Positions 63,590-64,000 of a stretch of 64,000 nt of DNA are shown one piece after another (the first letter of the stretch is position 1; each line of letters begins with the position of its first letter). The notes under the pieces were generated by a model. That model saw only the letters and a list, made by a program, of their open reading frames with translations. It did no database searches and was not told the origin of the DNA. The translations under genes were made by a program, and so were the position numbers. The stretch is from Sulfobacillus acidophilus DSM 10332 (GTDB lineage: Bacteria; Bacillota; Sulfobacillia; Sulfobacillales; Sulfobacillaceae): positions 558,001 to 622,000 of the forward strand of contig CP003179.1 of the NCBI GenBank assembly GCA_000237975.1, read 5' to 3'.

Positions 63590-64000
63590 TGGTCCCCAAA
63601 AACTAGACAATTTGGGAGGCCCTTAAGTGTTACACTGGACACACGATGACGAAACAAAAGCGGTATTCCGCTACCTTCAAGAGCCAAGTGGTGCTCGAAA
63701 TGCTCAAGGAAGAAAAAACCGTTAGCCAGATTGCTGCCGAATACGGCATTCATCCCAGTCAATTGCATCGCTGGAAGCGCCAGGCGCTCGAGAATTTTCC
63801 GCAGTTGTTTACCGAGTCCCAAGTACTCCAACAACAGGCCCAAGCCCACCAACAACAGCTGACCGAGCTGTATGCGGAAATCGGGAAACTGACCACCCAG
63901 GTCGAGTGGCTTAAAAAAAAAATCTGGCCTCGACCCTGACCCGCGATGAACGGATCACCTTGCTGGATCGGGGAGTGGATACCCTGCCGTTGACGACGCA
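63590..64000 (+). mobile_element. IS3-family element, third type, runs off the window
   Basis: The end TGGTCCCCAAAAACTAGACA at 63590 is followed by orfA and the beginning of orfB. This is the best-preserved of four end copies (34124, 53626, 60498, 63590). Confidence 0.75.
63646..63939 (+). CDS. IS3 (type 3) OrfA
   Basis: 97 residues with the HTH of IS3 OrfA proteins (KEEKTVSQIAAEYGIHPSQL and HRWKRQAL) and a Gln-rich coiled coil (LQQQAQAHQQQLTELYAEIG). An A9 run in the codons for LKKKI is a plausible frameshift site into OrfB. Confidence 0.85.
   Translation: MTKQKRYSATFKSQVVLEMLKEEKTVSQIAAEYGIHPSQLHRWKRQALENFPQLFTESQVLQQQAQAHQQQLTELYAEIGKLTTQVEWLKKKIWPRP

Noticed and set aside
1-64000. tRNA, rRNA or riboswitch genes
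   Set aside because: None of the conserved arms or motifs was found on either strand by eye; a covariance-model scan would be needed to exclude small ones.

Overview
The window looks like an accessory stretch of a spore-forming Firmicute chromosome. A thermoacidophile of the Sulfobacillus type is my best guess, by inference. The pointers are strong AGGAGG ribosome sites with many GTG/TTG starts, a Spo0E-like phosphatase, a DUF1360 protein, a PilZ cellulose-synthase-like gene beside a GGDEF protein, and a heavy load of IS3, IS110, IS21 and IS66 elements. No rRNA, tRNA or CRISPR array was seen. Many genes are broken by one-base indels, in-frame stops or insertions, so either the region is decaying or the assembly has homopolymer errors.

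Layout. 0-9.3 kb: debris (DUF421 fragment, frameshifted MFS, IS110, IS66 and IS21 remnants) around a few intact genes (GNAT, cupin, a SEC-C protein with its partner, a tiny secreted peptide). 9.3-13.4 kb: LapA-like protein, diguanylate cyclase, Spo0E-like protein and a decayed cellulose-synthase-like glycosyltransferase cut off by an IS3 element. 13.4-23.8 kb: IS-rich zone with MscL and a peroxiredoxin; here an IS110 element is interrupted by the only intact IS3 copy, and two identical inverted IS3 end fragments bracket 6.8 kb. 24-28 kb: secreted and membrane proteins of unknown role. 28-29.1 kb: an IS66 transposase split by a 430-bp element.

29.2-34.1 kb: a tight biosynthetic operon with an ArsR-type regulator, an alpha-oxoamine synthase, a FemAB/BioF2-like acyltransferase, an MFS exporter and an SDR. 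It could make an acylated long-chain amine or amino-ketone.

36.4-53.5 kb is the most unusual part. Two loci share one plan: a strong ribosome site, a 17- or 19-codon mini-gene, a G/C hairpin, then a ThiF/E1-like adenylating enzyme with an N-terminal peptide-recognition-like domain. This is the plan of microcin C type systems, but neither peptide ends in Asn. Locus 1 (36.4 kb) has its enzyme truncated by an IS110 fragment and is followed by an AT-rich island of ABC-transport genes. Locus 2 (45.8-53.5 kb) is intact and sits in one tightly coupled operon: acyl carrier protein, ketoacyl synthase, mini-peptide, ThiF-like enzyme, GNAT acyltransferase, MMPL exporter, DUF1360 protein, DHA2-type MFS and a dedicated phosphopantetheinyl transferase. 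A membrane-anchored LuxR-type regulator is divergent. I read it as a candidate pathway for an adenylated and/or acylated ribosomal mini-peptide.

54-64 kb: an L-2-hydroxyglutarate oxidase remnant; a catabolic cluster (MFS, two M20 amidohydrolases, a GAF/PucR regulator); tandem tyrosine recombinases of the recombinase-in-trio type; an IS3 copy carrying a 5'-truncated group II intron; and a further IS3 element running off the end.
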